NCBI RefSeq assembly: GCF_015706575.1
Contig: NW_024037069.1
Span: 44,399,553-44,463,552, forward strand
DNA: 64,000 nt
From: Patiria miniata
Lineage: Eukaryota; Echinodermata; Asteroidea; Valvatida; Asterinidae
Direction of reading: 5' to 3'
Within the stretch, counting starts at the first letter, position 1, and each line of letters begins with the position of its first letter. Shown here one piece after another: positions 22,301 through 34,194 of this stretch. The notes under the pieces are model-generated. The model saw nothing but the letters and a program-made list of their open reading frames with translations, did no database searches and had not been told where the DNA came from. Made by a program: the position numbers and the translations under genes.

Positions 22301-23402
22301 GCCACTGCAGATAACTATTGTGCAAATTAACCCGACCTGAAACCAAAACTGACTTGACCGGAAACCGAATTCGGGTCGTGCGGGTCAGGTCGGGTCGGTT
22401 TGTCCATCATTTCAGTCGGGTCGGTTTCGGTTTTGCGTTTGCAATTTTCAGGTTGGGTCGGTTCGGTTAAGCCATCTTGTGAAAAACCCGAAATAAACCG
22501 AAAACAACTGAAACGGTTTGGAAATTCATTGGGTGTGGTACTATTGCAGAGTTGCTGTGCCCGGTACGACTGACGTCAGCCGACCGCCCAAATGTGCATG
22601 TAGTTTGCGGTCTACCATGCAGTCTATAATGTGGAGGCCCATCAGTGCTAAAAGTTAAGGCACAAAAAGCGGTTACAGTTGCCCAAGCCAGATATTTGTG
22701 GTTTTTCGGGTCTGGTCGGTTTGGGGTCGATTCGGGTCAGTTTTTGCTTGAATTTTTGTCGGGTCGGGTTGGGTTGGATTAGGAGCGTATGTTTCGGGTT
22801 GCTTTGGCCTGATCAACCCGACCCGATGCACAACGCTACTGCAGATGCAGCCTAGATGGCAAATTCAACAATCCGTATTTTGTAGTGAACCTTCTTTTTA
22901 CATTATGTGAAAATACAAAAAGTAAATATTGTAATTTAGTTTGAACAGTTATCAATTTTAGTCTTGGAACTAAAAGCAAGAATTGATAGTGTTGTATCTT
23001 AAAGGGTACAACTCCAAAGATAATATGAGAGGATCATATTTTAAACCTTCCTTCTGTCATTTATCCCCCAGTACCTTCGTCACATTCCTGGTCAGCGGTT
23101 ACTGGCACGGCATCCACCCAGGCTATTTCCTGTGCTTCCTGACCACGCCCATGATCCTCATCGCGGAGGACAGCATGCGTGTCTTCCGACGTGGCGACGC
23201 CATCTTCTGGTATGACAAGGTGGGATGGGTCATGAAGTGTTACACATTCCAATATGTCCACATGGGATTCCAATTGTTAGGGTTCTGGGCTACCATGCGC
23301 CACTGGGCATCCACGTACTTCCTGGGGCATGCTCTGACTGGATTCTTTCTAGTAGTGTCCATCATTTTCAGGCCACGGAGAACCGAGAAGAAAGTCGAGT
23401 GA
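16381..23402 (+). CDS. MBOAT7: Lysophosphatidylinositol acyltransferase, MBOAT7-like copy A
   Basis: Seven exons: 16381-16595, 18257-18383, 19079-19253, 20268-20469, 21517-21681, 22099-22266, 23072-23402. All have GT-AG ends and matching phases, giving 460 aa. The start MSPTE matches human MSPEE; an in-frame ATG at 16348 would add 11 residues. MBOAT landmarks are VVQLLLTL, GPYYTYKTY, GAYPV, YWNMTVQWW with the conserved Asn (about N330) and YWHGIHPGYF with the catalytic His (about H363). The protein is a multi-pass membrane enzyme that, in known animals, transfers arachidonoyl-type acyl chains to lyso-PI. The length equals the family norm (about 470). An AATAAA signal at 23533 lies about 130 bp past the stop. 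A paralogue follows 1.66 kb downstream. Confidence 0.92.
16997..17865. mobile_element. Four-motif element X1, interrupted by a nested hAT-type MITE
   Basis: The motif CCCTAACGTGG occurs at the left end (16997), again in the same direction at 17481, and twice inverted at the right end (ending 17848 and 17865, 17 bp apart). Inner copies extend to an 18-bp perfect inverted match, CCCTAACGTGGCGCACTT. A 253-bp element plus an 8-bp duplication sits in the left end, so the unbroken element was about 610 bp. It lies in intron 1 of MBOAT7 copy A. The same plan is seen at 47289-48153. No coding capacity is seen. Confidence 0.65.
17006..17258. mobile_element. hAT-type MITE with exact 8-bp target duplication
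   Basis: The ends GGTAATCCTTACTTTTAGGA and their exact inverted copy bound 253 bp. The flanks are CCTAACGT on both sides (16998-17005 and 17259-17266), a perfect 8-bp duplication typical of hAT transposons. The target is the left end of element X1, so this insertion is younger than X1. It is too short to encode a transposase. Confidence 0.85.
19275..19560 (+). mobile_element. tRNA-derived SINE in intron 3 of MBOAT7 copy A
   Basis: The head carries a Pol III A box (GTGGCCTAGTGGTTAGGG) and a B box (GGGTTCGAATCC is seen as GGGGTTCGAATCC), followed by a body with CTCTCTCCACCCAGGAGTGT and GATGGACTGGCATCCCATCC. The CCCAGGAGTRTAAATGGGTA block is shared, inverted, with the copy at 28384-28550. It begins about 20 bp after the exon 3 donor. 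Confidence 0.75.
21783..21882 (-). mobile_element. tRNA-like SINE head
   Basis: Read on the minus strand, GGTCGAGTGGTAAGACG resembles an A box and GGGTTTGAGTCC a B box, about 35 bp apart. It lies in intron 5 of MBOAT7 copy A. The context and degenerate ends suggest a SINE head rather than a working tRNA gene. Confidence 0.5.
22313..22838. mobile_element. hAT-type element with GGGTCGG clusters
   Basis: The flanks CTGCAGAT (22305-22312 and 22839-22846) form a perfect 8-bp target duplication. The ends AACTATTGTGCA and, inverted, TAGCGTTGTGCA are hAT-like. Just inside both ends are many CGGGTCGG words, probably subterminal transposase sites. The 526-bp element has no transposase and lies in intron 6 of MBOAT7 copy A. 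Confidence 0.8.
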
Positions 23403-25066
23403 GAAATGAACTTTTTTTTTTTTTCAAAAAACATATTCTGCTCTCTCACTTTTAACCATAGAGCTATATTAAATTACTAGAGTGCTAGCTCCTCTTCCCC
23501 CGACATTCTCAATTCTTGTGTTTGTGGTACAAAATAAAATCAAACTAAATGGATTTCGGATAATGCACTCTGCGACCCGACAAACCCCTTGTCTTAGCGA
23601 TAAGTGTTACCCAGTACTGGGTTCTTTAACGTGCATTACCCGACACACGGGACCCACGGCTTTACGTCCCATCCGAAGGACGAAGCAATAATGGTAAAGT
23701 GCCTTGCTCAAGAGCACAAGCACCATGTTCCCCGTCAGGATTCGAACCCCACGACACACAAGTCGAACACTGTAACCATTGGACCACAGCACTCCACAGT
23801 AAATGCTGCATTGACCCCCCCTTTTCAAGACCAATGTTTAGTCATGAAAGGGAATTATCAACTCGTGCTCTGGCAAACCTTTCCACAAATCAGGAAGACT
23901 AACATTTACATTTTTCAGGGATTAAATTGGCATGTCCTTAATTTTGCTGCGAAGTGTTTTTTTGGCTGAAGATTTAGCTTTTTGTATAAATTTTGTACCG
24001 AATGTGAGGCTTACACTATTACAGTATTGTACTTATTAAATTCACAGTAATCCAAATTTATGATACCAATTTAAGATAAGTGACTGTTCAACTGTAGTGG
24101 ACTCCATCAATTTGCAGGTGGAATTTTGTACGATATGCAAGTTTTAACACGATTTTGCCAGTGTACTTAAGACACATACCATTGCTTAAGTATGACTCCA
24201 AACTTCTGTAAAGAAGGTAGATCTCGATCTATTATTGATCTTCATGGGCTCTCCAACAAATTTTGATTTTTTTTTGTCCTAATGAATTTTGAATTTGTAT
24301 ATTTTATTTTAATGAAAAAAACGGGTGTATTATTTCCTTTAACTTCAACGTGGCATTTTTTGGATTGCGTTTTCAACTCTTCGGTGAATATTTTTGTACT
24401 TAGTTTAGTAGAAAGTAGCAATAACAATAAAATCTATTTAGGGTGAAACTTGAAAGTAGTTTTTGTAGTAAGAAAAATATCAGTACTGGTGGTGATCCTT
24501 ACTGAGTGACCTGACTTATTGCATATGTTTTTAGCATTTCCAAATTGTGTGTGTCAACTCATATAGCAACATTGATATTTGTTTTTGATTGAGTGCAGCT
24601 GCTGCAGCATCAACAGTTAGAATGAAATAATATATTTTAATTATTTTTTTTTCTTTCTTAATTCTCTACCTCTTTTTTCTTTTATGTAGTATTGAATATA
24701 TATTGCTTTATAAGAAACAAACTTTTTCCTTCTTTTTTTGCTGTGTGTATTTTTTTACTTTGACGATCCTTAGAGAGAGATTCTATTTTTTCATCGCAAA
24801 ACTTTTCTTTAATAAAGTTTCTGACGAAAACACATATTTTATGTTGTCTTTTTTTCCCAAGATATGTTTTGTTTGCCATGTGCGTCGATCGGCGCCTGAA
24901 AATATTTTTATTTATTTTTTGGTGACCATAGCTAGCCCTCTTGTGCTAAATTGCAATGCCGCCCTCTATCGACAAGTTTAACAAAACACCGGTACACAAA
25001 ACGCCGGTACACAAAACGTCCGTGAATCCTGGTCCCAAAAACATCTCTGATTTCCCACTTAAAACG
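23403..25066. other. Spacer between the MBOAT7 copies
   Basis: This 1.66-kb spacer holds the 3' flank of copy A (AATAAA at 23533), the SINE at 23590-23803, AT-rich filler to about 24850 and the presumed promoter/5'UTR of copy B. Close to the ATG a 15-bp unit is repeated (CACCGGTACAC and CGCCGGTACAC, 24984-25020). No gene is seen in it. Confidence 0.6.
23590..23803 (-). mobile_element. tRNA-derived SINE
   Basis: On the minus strand the head has GTGGTCCAATGGTTA (A box region) and GGGGTTCGAATCC (B box). A body follows with CCTTCGGATGGGACGT and GGGTCCCGTGTG, a block seen in SINEs of many marine animals. It lies between the two MBOAT7 copies. Confidence 0.75.
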
Positions 25067-28000
25067 ATGTCGCCGACAGAGTACATCTACCTGTGCATGT
25101 TACTGATATCTCTGGGACTAGGACACGTCGTGAAACATTCCAGAAATGCTCTACAGAAGCAATTGTTGAGCACATTTGTCGGTGTGTCGATGGTGATTGG
25201 TTTATGTGGATGGCAGGCCTACCATTCATTGTTCACTACAGTGGTGGCGAGTGTTATTGTGTCGTTCATTGACCCCAGGTAAAGTCAGCTCTTTATCTTG
25301 GCCTACATGTAGTTGATTTGCTGTATATCCTATGAATGGACCAGGAAGTGTTGTAGTAAAAAATTCATTTGAAATCACTCCTTGTGTCTTTTAGAAAGCA
25401 GGGTTTTTGTTTGTTTGGTTTTTACTGAAAATGGACAACACTAATTAACACTTACATTATGTATAAACAGCACTTTTTTTTCTCCTGATTGGTAGGGTTT
25501 TATGTGTTAATTGCAAGTATTCTGTGTTTGTGCATGTTAAATTTGTCCCTTTTTAATACATGTTCCTCCCACATTGCCATTTTTATAGCTTTGTTCCCCT
25601 CCAGATGGCGGAATTTTCCCTTTTTACCTTGCCAGGCCCTTTCAGGGTTTCTCCCCTGTTCCTACGCCTGAGTTCTAGCTAAAACAATCAAAGTAAGAAA
25701 ATATGGGCCTAGGGCCCTACATGTATATTACCAAACAAAAAAATGTTAAAAAACATGTTAAAGCTTCCATAAAAATAGCCATAGAGTGACATAAATAAAA
25801 GGAATGTAATAGGCCTACTCTACTGTTTGGCATTTTACGTGAAGGCTATACATGTATGTACTAAAAATCAGTTGAAAAAAAGTTCCCCTTCTCTGTTTTG
25901 TCAGTCATTTAACAAGATTAACAAGATTTTTCAACATTGCATCATAATTTTTTTCTATTTGATCTGTCGTTGTTTAGTGTTTAGTTTTTAAAACTAAAAC
26001 ATATTTCATGCCTGGCCCAAATAAATAAACAATTGCTGAATATTTTCCACTATAGGCCAACTACTAGTACTAGATTTCTAACTTTGAAAAAAAATTGCAC
26101 ATTTTATTGATGTTATTTTTTATCATAACTTTATTTTTTTCTTTCGATTGTTCAGGTGAAAGACAAAATTTACATTTGATTTACACTCTAAATTCCCAAA
26201 TCAATTTCTGAATGTTTTTTTTAATTCATACATGTTGTAGGAAGTGTCACATTTGGAGTTTTGCCTTCTGTTTTTCCTACCTGACATTTTTCCGAGCCGG
26301 ACATTTCTTTGGTCTGGCAGCTCCAACAGCCTTTTCCAATGTAGTGCAACTCCTCCTAACACTGAAGGTAAGCTGTGCAAGTCTAAGTAGTTTGAGTGTG
26401 CATTTTTGTTTCAAGAAAGTTAGTTTTCATATGAATGCTTAACAGTCAAACATTTCTTTGACTTTCCCTGACAGGCTTACATGCATATTGTATACAGACC
26501 AGTAAAAAACAGTCAGATCACATTCTTGTAAACACTGTGAGTAGTCAAATTCCAACAACAGACAAAAGAGGTAAACATATAAATCACCTTGAATTTTGTG
26601 AAGAAAAAATTCATTAACTGAAGGTAAGTGGATTTTTTTTTTGATTTCTCATTCAAAAGTTAATGCCTTTCTTACAGGGTATATTGCTAAGAAAATAGCA
26701 ATTGAAGAAAGAATGAATTTTTCGAGGTGAAATTCGAAAATTACACGGGGAACGCATCACTAAAAAAAAATTCTAAATCAAAGAGGAATTTGAGACTGTT
26801 GAATAGTCTGTCTTTAAAAATGTTGGCAATGTGCTACTCTAGTTTTTTGCTTCAAAGTTTATTACTTTAATTAATGAAGTGCTTTTTGTTTTTAATTTGA
26901 GTTATGATGACTTTTCTGATCTCCTCAGCTAGTTGGTGTTGCTTTTGAGGTGCATGATTCCCACGAGATTGAGACCAAACAAAAAAATGCTACATCCGAC
27001 CAACAAATCCAAGGTTCTGCCAAGTCCAGATACGTGGCCGTTATACAAAAGCCTGGAGTACTGGATGTCTTTCAGTATGCATTCTGCTTCATTGGAATCA
27101 TTACGGGTACGTTGTATTTCTTTAGGGGTGTGCCCGACCGCAAAATGAAAAAGTTGGTTTTTTTTCAATGTAAGATGATGTCTCAAAACCGCCAAACTCA
27201 CTGGTTTGACTGGATTCCTGCTGCTGCACAATTTTAACATGTTTTTAGGTGGGGTTACGATTGAGTATAAGCTTTATGTGGCCTCTCTAGACTCCCATAT
27301 ACTTTGCACTAAATTTAGTCTGGTACCATTTACAGTCATCAGCCGATAATTTATTTGAAGAAAAAAAAAAGTAAAAAAAAATTTAAAAAAAAGCGCGTTG
27401 CCGCACCACTAATGGGGCAAGCTCCATACCAGAAACCGGAGACTTTTTTTTGGCCTTAATCAATTTTTTTTTTCCTACGCCACCTGCAGGTCCGTACTAC
27501 AAGTACAAGACCTACTATGACATGATACACTGTGAGAACTCTCAGGATATCCCGAGTATAGAGCCGATGGTGGACCGGCTAAAGACACTGGTACCCGTCG
27601 GTTTACTGTTCCTCATCATGTCACATTATCTGTCCATCGATTACGCCAAATCCGATGAGTTTTACACACATGGGTATTGGTACAGGTAAGACAAGTTATC
27701 TTTGGTTACGGTGTTTGAAGTTGAGTTGAGTTCCAGGAAATAATGGCAAATATTTAGATCTAGAATCCATAAAGCTTGTGAAGTTTCCTGAACAACTCTC
27801 AGAAACACTCACCATACGGTGCTTTAAACGTTGGTCAACCCATTAGCCCTCAAAGCGCCCACAACCGCCCTGCCATTTACTCCTGAAACTGCCCCAAATT
27901 CTGAAATTGCCTCAGTACTCTTATTGATTCAAAGATTTAGTTTTGCCTTAGGTTGCTTACTTTGTGGCATGGATCATATTCCAGTAACATCAAACGTCTT

Positions 28001-30150
28001 CTGTAAGTCATGTTGTCTCCAGCACTGGAGGAGAAGCTGTATAGTTTGTGAAAGTCACACCTTTTCTTTATTTCTCTTGTTTGTAGGACTCTGTACATGA
28101 TACCCATGTTCATGTTGTTCCGGCTGCGCATGTACTCGGCCTGGATTCTGTCTGAGTGCGTCTGCATGTCAGCAACGTTAGGAGCTTATCCTGTCTCTCT
28201 CAAACCGAAGGTGGGGCTGGGACCAAGTGTCAACCCAGATGAGATAAACAGGTGAGGAGAAAATACAATGGGTTAAGTCACTCAAAAGAACTGCAAAGAC
28301 ATTTGCTTGTCAATTATTTCCCCTGTTCATCAGGCTATGAGACCATTTTTGTGCAGCAGCTCAAGATCAGCACAATCTGGTCGCTACCCTCACAGGTACC
28401 CATTTATACTCCTGGGTGGAGAGAAGCAAGTGTAGTAAAGTGTCTTGCCCAAGAACACCAGCGTCATGCTCCCAGTCAGGGTTCGAACCCATACCGTGGC
28501 ACATGAGTAGAACAGCTAACCATTGGACCACGATGCTCCACAGTTTGCCTTGTTTTGGCATTATACTCTTGGGTGTATGGGCTTGAAATTGATCAGGCCA
28601 AAAAAAAATACTTCTGCTTCCGATTACATGCCTTTCAAAAATAGGGTCGGTCAGTCAGAATTTTTGTGCCAATTTTTTTTATGCTGATTGAATGGGGTAT
28701 TCAATTATATGTGAAGTTTTAGCCTGAACTATTTTCATTGCACTACGAAAGCTATACAAAAAAATGGCCACAAATAGTGAATAAAACCTACCTTAATTAC
28801 TGTCAATATTTTTACGTTCAATAATTCTTAAAAAATAATGGCAATTTTACAATGTCGAATTCAACAAAATGACGGTGCACCGCGCGGCCTGCCATGCATA
28901 TGCCATGCTGGCGCTAGCGCATAGCCAACAAGAATTTTTTTATTTATTCAATCATTAATTTTTTTTGGGGGGGGGGAATTGCCGAAAACATTTTTAGGGT
29001 TGCGGCCTAAAAATAGGGTCGGTCAGGTAACTGGAAGCAAAAGTATTTTTTTGGGGCCTCAGTATAGCCTTGGTGGTTGAGTGCTTCAGCCATGTGTACT
29101 TGTAAGTCGGCAGTTGTCAGTTCGACTCCCACTTTAGCAAGCCTGAGGTCAAAGCTAACACAATTTGTCATAACTTAAGTTTTGTAGATCTATACATTTT
29201 ATTCATATCTAAACCAAGAAGTGCGTTTTCTTTCATTTCAAACTTAACCACTTGCTGATATTACTAAGTGAATAATTCTATTTTACTTAAGAACAGACAA
29301 AATTAGTTACAAAGTTAGCAACCTCCAACAGAGTTTGCAACCTCTGAAATGAAGCCTTGGTGCTCTACCAATCGAGTTGACCTGCCATATTCCCTTCAAT
29401 TTGTTCTTGTTCTGTTAAGCATCATTGGCAAAATTAGAACTGATCCCTATTAATTTGACTTATTCCTTCCCCCTCCCCCTAAGTTCTGACAAGCAAGTGG
29501 AGTATAACTACGAGACCATTCATAACATAGACTGGTACCAATGTGACTTCACCCCTACCTTCCGCGACGGCATGCGCAACTGGAACATGTCTGTACAGTG
29601 GTGGCTCAAAAACTACGTTTTCTTTCGTTTTCCTGTTAAAGCATGGAGGTAAGATTAAAACAAATTGATCTCCTAATTTCAGGAATGTTGAGATTTTTCA
29701 CTAGGAATAATTGAAGCATATACTACAATTGACCTTCATTTATTTAATAATTTGTTGGCCTTGCGCTAAACATTTTTGTATTAGTATTGAATGACTTCTT
29801 GTTATTACTATTCTAGCACTTCGGTCACGATGCTGGTCAGCTCCTACTGGCACGGCATCCATCCCGGATACTTCCTCAGTTTCCTGACGGTGCCCATCGT
29901 CCTGGTCGCCGAGGATGCGATGATGCGTGCTTTCCGCACCGACGCCAACGCTCACTGGTACGATAAACTCAACTGGTTCTTCCGCATGCGAGCGTTTGAG
30001 TATCTGGCCATGGGGTTCCTACTGCTAGGGTTCTGGTCAACAATGCGATACTGGGCGTCAACATTGTTCATCGTCCACGTGGTAACATTTGTGTTCATAG
30101 CTATAGGGTATGCTTTTAAACCAAAGAAACAGAACGTTAAAAGGGAATAA
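25067..30150 (+). CDS. MBOAT7: Lysophosphatidylinositol acyltransferase, MBOAT7-like copy B
   Basis: Seven exons: 25067-25278, 26241-26367, 26929-27106, 27490-27685, 28087-28251, 29484-29648, 29817-30150, coding 458 aa with the same intron phases as copy A. The start MSPTE matches copy A and the vertebrate enzyme. An in-frame ATG at 24956 would add 37 residues with a repeated KTPVH, less likely used. Landmarks are VVQLLLTLK, GPYYKYKTYYDM, YMIPMFMLFRLRMY, WNMSVQWW (Asn about N327) and YWHGIHPGYF (His about H360). Both active-site residues are kept in both copies, so neither is an obvious pseudogene. Exon 3, encoding a loop, is the most diverged between copies. Confidence 0.92.
27125..27455. 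mobile_element. GGCC-ended MITE, copy with worn left end
   Basis: This insertion in intron 3 of MBOAT7 copy B matches 49980-50275 along most of its length, sharing GATGATGTCTCAAAAC, GAGTATAAGCTTTATGTGGC and GGGGCAAGCTCCATACCAGA. The right end is GGCC followed by TTA, and a TTA also precedes the worn left end at 27125. It starts only about 18 bp past the exon 3 donor. Confidence 0.75.
28384..28550 (-). mobile_element. tRNA-derived SINE in intron 5 of MBOAT7 copy B
   Basis: The minus strand has GTGGTCCAATGGTTAGC (A box) and GGGTTCGAACCC (B box), then a body with CTTCTCTCCACCCAGGAGTA. It shares this block with the SINE at 19275-19560. Confidence 0.75.
28596..29058. mobile_element. GGCC-ended MITE with TCA target duplication
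   Basis: The left end GGCCAAAAAAAAATACTTCT and the inverted right end GGCCCCAAAAAAATACTTTT continue into GCTTCC. TCA flanks both ends (28593-28595 and 29059-29061). AAATAGGGTCGGTCAG occurs near both ends in inverted position. It lies in intron 5 of MBOAT7 copy B and encodes nothing. Confidence 0.75.
29063..29135 (+). repeat. Weak tRNA-like head, possible SINE remnant
   Basis: TAGCCTTGGTGGTTGAGTGC resembles an A box and GTCAGTTCGACTCCC a B box. It directly follows the GGCC-ended element. No clear SINE body follows, so this is tentative. Confidence 0.35.
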
Positions 30151-30663
30151 GGTTTGGTTGAAATATCCAAGTGTGAGCACATGTGACTTGTTCATGTATT
30201 TTAAAATAACAGTAGGTATAATTTTTGCTCCAAAATTAAATGAAAAAGTGATACGGTTTCAGGAGTGACAAGTGTGTCGTTGCTGAGGCCTGTAAGAAGT
30301 GATGGTGATGAGGTTGTGATGAATGATTTTGATCAGAATAACAACCCTGAATGAATTTTAAAATTCAGAATGCTTGGTTGCCGATACAGATATGAAAAGC
30401 CCACCTAGGCTTCTGAGATATATTTCCTCTTTAAAAAAAATTGATAGAAAATGAAGTAGAGAAATTATGATATCACCACATGGTTGCCTGTATACATATA
30501 AGTAGCTAATAAACAGTATTAGTTATCCCACGGGTGTGAGTGGAACATCGAATAATGTAGTGCGTCTTGGTCCCATATGCCACGCGACAGAAGGCCAAGT
30601 GGCTTATGGGAGACTGATGCACTAAATTTTCCATGTTTCCTGAGTGCGCGTGGGACAACAAAT

Positions 30664-30886
30664 TTATCTTCAAGTAAACTTGAACATAGTTTGAACGCAC
30701 ATGCTGGACACAAACTTTTCAGCGGTAATCCGATTACGTGTGCGTCCAGCGAAGCGCGTGCATCTGACGAGCGCGATACGCGAGGTGCTATATGGACTGT
30801 GGTGTATGGGATAATATACCACGGATTGTTGCCATGGATCGACCAATCAGAATCGAGGATTCAAGTTTGCTTGAAGATAAGTGGTT
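30664..30886. repeat. Fold-back repeat
   Basis: Arms ATCTTCAAGTAAACTTGAA and, inverted, ATCTTCAAGCAAACTTGAA enclose a CpG-rich core with GCGTCCAGCGAAGCGCG. It looks like a small non-autonomous DNA element; its ends and target duplication are not resolved. Confidence 0.5.
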
Positions 30887-31505
30887 TTTTTCTGGTGCTT
30901 TAAACAAGTACACATTTAGGTGCTCTGTAGTATACATGTACATGTATATACTTGTTGCAGGTTTCTGGAAAGGGTATAGAAGTGTCTCAATGAGAATTGT
31001 GTTGGTCTGTTAGATCAGTGCACAAATTGGAATCACAGCTGAAAAAAAAAAATGTTGGACAAAGCATAAATGCATTTACAGTTAAAAATAATAACTTGTT
31101 CTGTATGGCCATGTTATTAGCGTCATTCATGTCAGTGTGCTACTTTGTTTTAAGAGACTGCTCTACCAGAAGCTGATGCAATGAAATGTTATCATACTCA
31201 GAAAAGCTAATTTATTTTTAATGATTTTAAACTGTAACTAGAAATTAGTATGGCACTTTGCAATTTTTAGATCTCAAGTTTTCAAAAAAAACACAGGTTG
31301 CCCTGGTTACTTTAACAATTTTATTATTCCAATTCCATGGAAAGACTTTTGTTTCAGGATCAGACGTTGTTTGGTTCTTGGTAATTCCACCAATAGATTT
31401 TATATTTAGAGGTGTAAATTGAAAATGTAGCATTAACCTTTTGGTCACTGTAGCACCCAAAACTGCCTGAGCACCATGTTTTTATTGAATCTTCAGTGAA
31501 TAAAC

Positions 31506-31550
31506 ACAATGTAATACAATGTAATACAATGTAATACAATGTAGTACAGG
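31506..31550. repeat. 10-bp simple tandem repeat
   Basis: About four and a half copies of ACAATGTAAT lie directly after an AATAAA at 31499. Confidence 0.85.
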
Positions 31551-31829
31551 TTGTAATGAGTTAAAGTATCTATCAATGGAATTTGAACAATACAAGTGTT
31601 AACATAACCAGGAAAACCTATATGATCGCGTAAGACAAGTAACCATGTTCTCTGTTGTTTGTGAGCACCTTGCCGATTTTACCTAACTGCCTACCTCTGT
31701 GCTGCCAGTAATTCATTAGGGGAAAAAAAGAATCCGTCATTCCAATCGTACCTTGACAACTGAAAAGTTCAACTTTCATCTATAAATTGTTTGCTATTGT
31801 ATTTATTGAAATTGTATTGCCCACACATC

Positions 31830-32100
31830 TGGGACATTCTATAAATGTAGGATCCAAAGTGTGACATTTTTGACATAACTGTTACCACATGGTACTTCGT
31901 AATTGACCATTCAAGTATCATTAAGAATGACTTCAAAGGATGTATTTGTTGGGTAGGTAGTTTGCTACTCATAATCACTCTTATATGACCACTGCATTAA
32001 GGAGTGCATCAGAATTATAGAATCATAGATGGTCAGATGTAACAGGGACAGGAAAATGTATAGAATGACCCATTAATAATGTATTTCCCTTCATTCATAT
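31830..32100 (+). repeat. Dispersed repeat, copy at 31.9 kb
   Basis: It matches the reverse strand of 62810-63075. Both hold CATTCTATAAATGTA or a close form, ATTTGTTGGGTAGGTAGTTT, ACTGCATTAAGGAGTGCATC and GATGTAACAGGGACA. Two copies in one window show an interspersed family. No coding capacity is recognised. Confidence 0.75.
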
Positions 32101-34194
32101 TCAAAGGTGGAAAGATTGCATCATATTGAATGCAGCTTACATGTACATGTATGTAATATTGAATCTGTATGATTGATAGAACGTGGAGCGGTGCTACCAC
32201 AACCAAGTATTCTTGCATTGGAAAGACGTGGAATTGTTTACAATGTGTTCAGAATTTTATTCTCTAATTGCAATAGCCTATTATTCTATTCTTTTGTGTG
32301 CTAGAAATTACTCTTGCCTTAATTGCTCAAATGTTATCAAATTTTCGTAATAAAAGGACATTTTAAGCAACATGATGCCATAACTCTATAATCAAGCCAA
32401 ATTTTAGCATTCTAAAATCGAAGCAGACTGTAATAAAAGTAATTCAAATTAGTGCATATTTAATTATTTCATGTTTTATCTTAACTATTTATGATGGCAA
32501 AATTTTATCTGATGTAGATAAATTCCAGGTCAATCCTGAAAATATGCTTTTTGAAATAGGCTGCAAAAAAATCAGGCACGCAACTTTTCCTTGGATCCAC
32601 TGATTTCCTCGATTTTTACTTCTCATTAATGCCATTACAAATTGAAAAACACTGTCAAAGTCTTGTGTGGTTTGGAGTTTCCTGGTGTTTTTTCTAAATT
32701 ACCAGTTGCTTGCCTGACAAACTAGTTGTTTTATGCTACTTGTGTGCCATTTTTTTTCATAATGTCAACCCAAAGTTTCTTTTAAATTGAGAATGGATTC
32801 TTTTGATTACAGATTGCTGCACTGTTAGAATAAATTGTGATACACGTAGATGTCTTAAAAATGAAACACCGAGTTTCTGTTTTGTCATTCGGGAAGTGTC
32901 CAGCATCATCATGACCAGTAATATCACTCCAGTTTTTTGGTTGTAAATTTGAACCTGGATGCATATTAAAAGGGATATTCACCCATGACAGAAGGGTGAG
33001 ATTTGAAAAGTGTTCAGCGTAACATTCAGGATCACATTTTGCAATTTCCCTGCGGAATTTAAACTTTTAAACCTGGAATCGCATTGGATTCCTAGTAAAT
33101 CAAAAATAACTGTTGACTTTTTCCCCCACATTAAAGGTAATATGCATTTGAAAACATCAAAACACAAAACTACCAAATTATTGGCATCTTGTGAAATCAT
33201 CCTGTGTGCTGTCATTTCCAAGAAAAGTTAAATTTGTGTATCAATTTAAAAAAAAATCCTAAGTTTTTCAATGCTGCCCCCAGTTTACCAAACTTATTAC
33301 AATAGTCCATATTTTGGACGGTGCAAGCCAGTCAATCTGATTCCTTGACAATTCCCCAAAGTCTATAAATTGCTGTGTTTTGTCTGAAGAAGGGTCAGGC
33401 AACCAACTACCAGAACAACATTTTTCTTGGATTTTCCAGCATCTATGAACACAAATCTTTAAACAGATCAGTGTAACAAAATTTGCTGTAAAATACCCCC
33501 AAAAAGTGGCAAATCAAAAAGTGGCAAATCCATCCATTTCTGAAAATTACAGCAAAAGCAACTGATGTATTACCTTTGAAATATGTTGTGCCATTTTACA
33601 AATCCGGGTTTTACTCCAGCTTTTGACTTTGTCCTTTGCCAAGGAACCACTTGCAGGGCAAATACTCAAACTAATGTTCTCTTTTTTATAACAGGATTTG
33701 GGAAGCCAAAATTGAGCCAAAGTTTCAGAAATGGTAACATGGTTGTTAGCCATGTGTAGTGCGAGTATCTACGGAGAAATAATTAACAATGAACATCACT
33801 CAACATGTCATATAAATCTTTCTGTTTATTTACGCCATTCATTAAAGATGAATTTGCACCGCCCTGATATGTTTATTTACAAATTAAAATTAACAATTAT
33901 ACCCAAAATCGTTGATTTAAAGCATCAGTATTAAAATAACTTTTAAACAATTCATTGGGATCACTGTACTACAGTACAAAGTACTGATGAAGGAGTGATC
34001 TTTTTGTACATAATTTCGTTGAAAGGAATTTTCTTTACTTCATCAAAAGTTTGCATTCCTCTAGCACACTTTCTATCAAATCTGCAAGGTCTACAAAATT
34101 CCAATGAGCAAAAATTAGGCTTCTAGCTAGCATCAATAGCTTTTCAAAATGTGAAATGTAGAAATGTATACCATAATCAGACAAATACGTGTTA

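Noticed and set aside
22328-22840. Telomere-like repeat
   Set aside because: The GGGTCGG words are irregular and lie inside an element with a perfect 8-bp duplication, so they are subterminal repeats.
27831-28100. An 89-residue frame before exon 5 of MBOAT7 copy B
   Set aside because: It runs across the intron into the exon in the wrong frame; the real exon starts at 28087.
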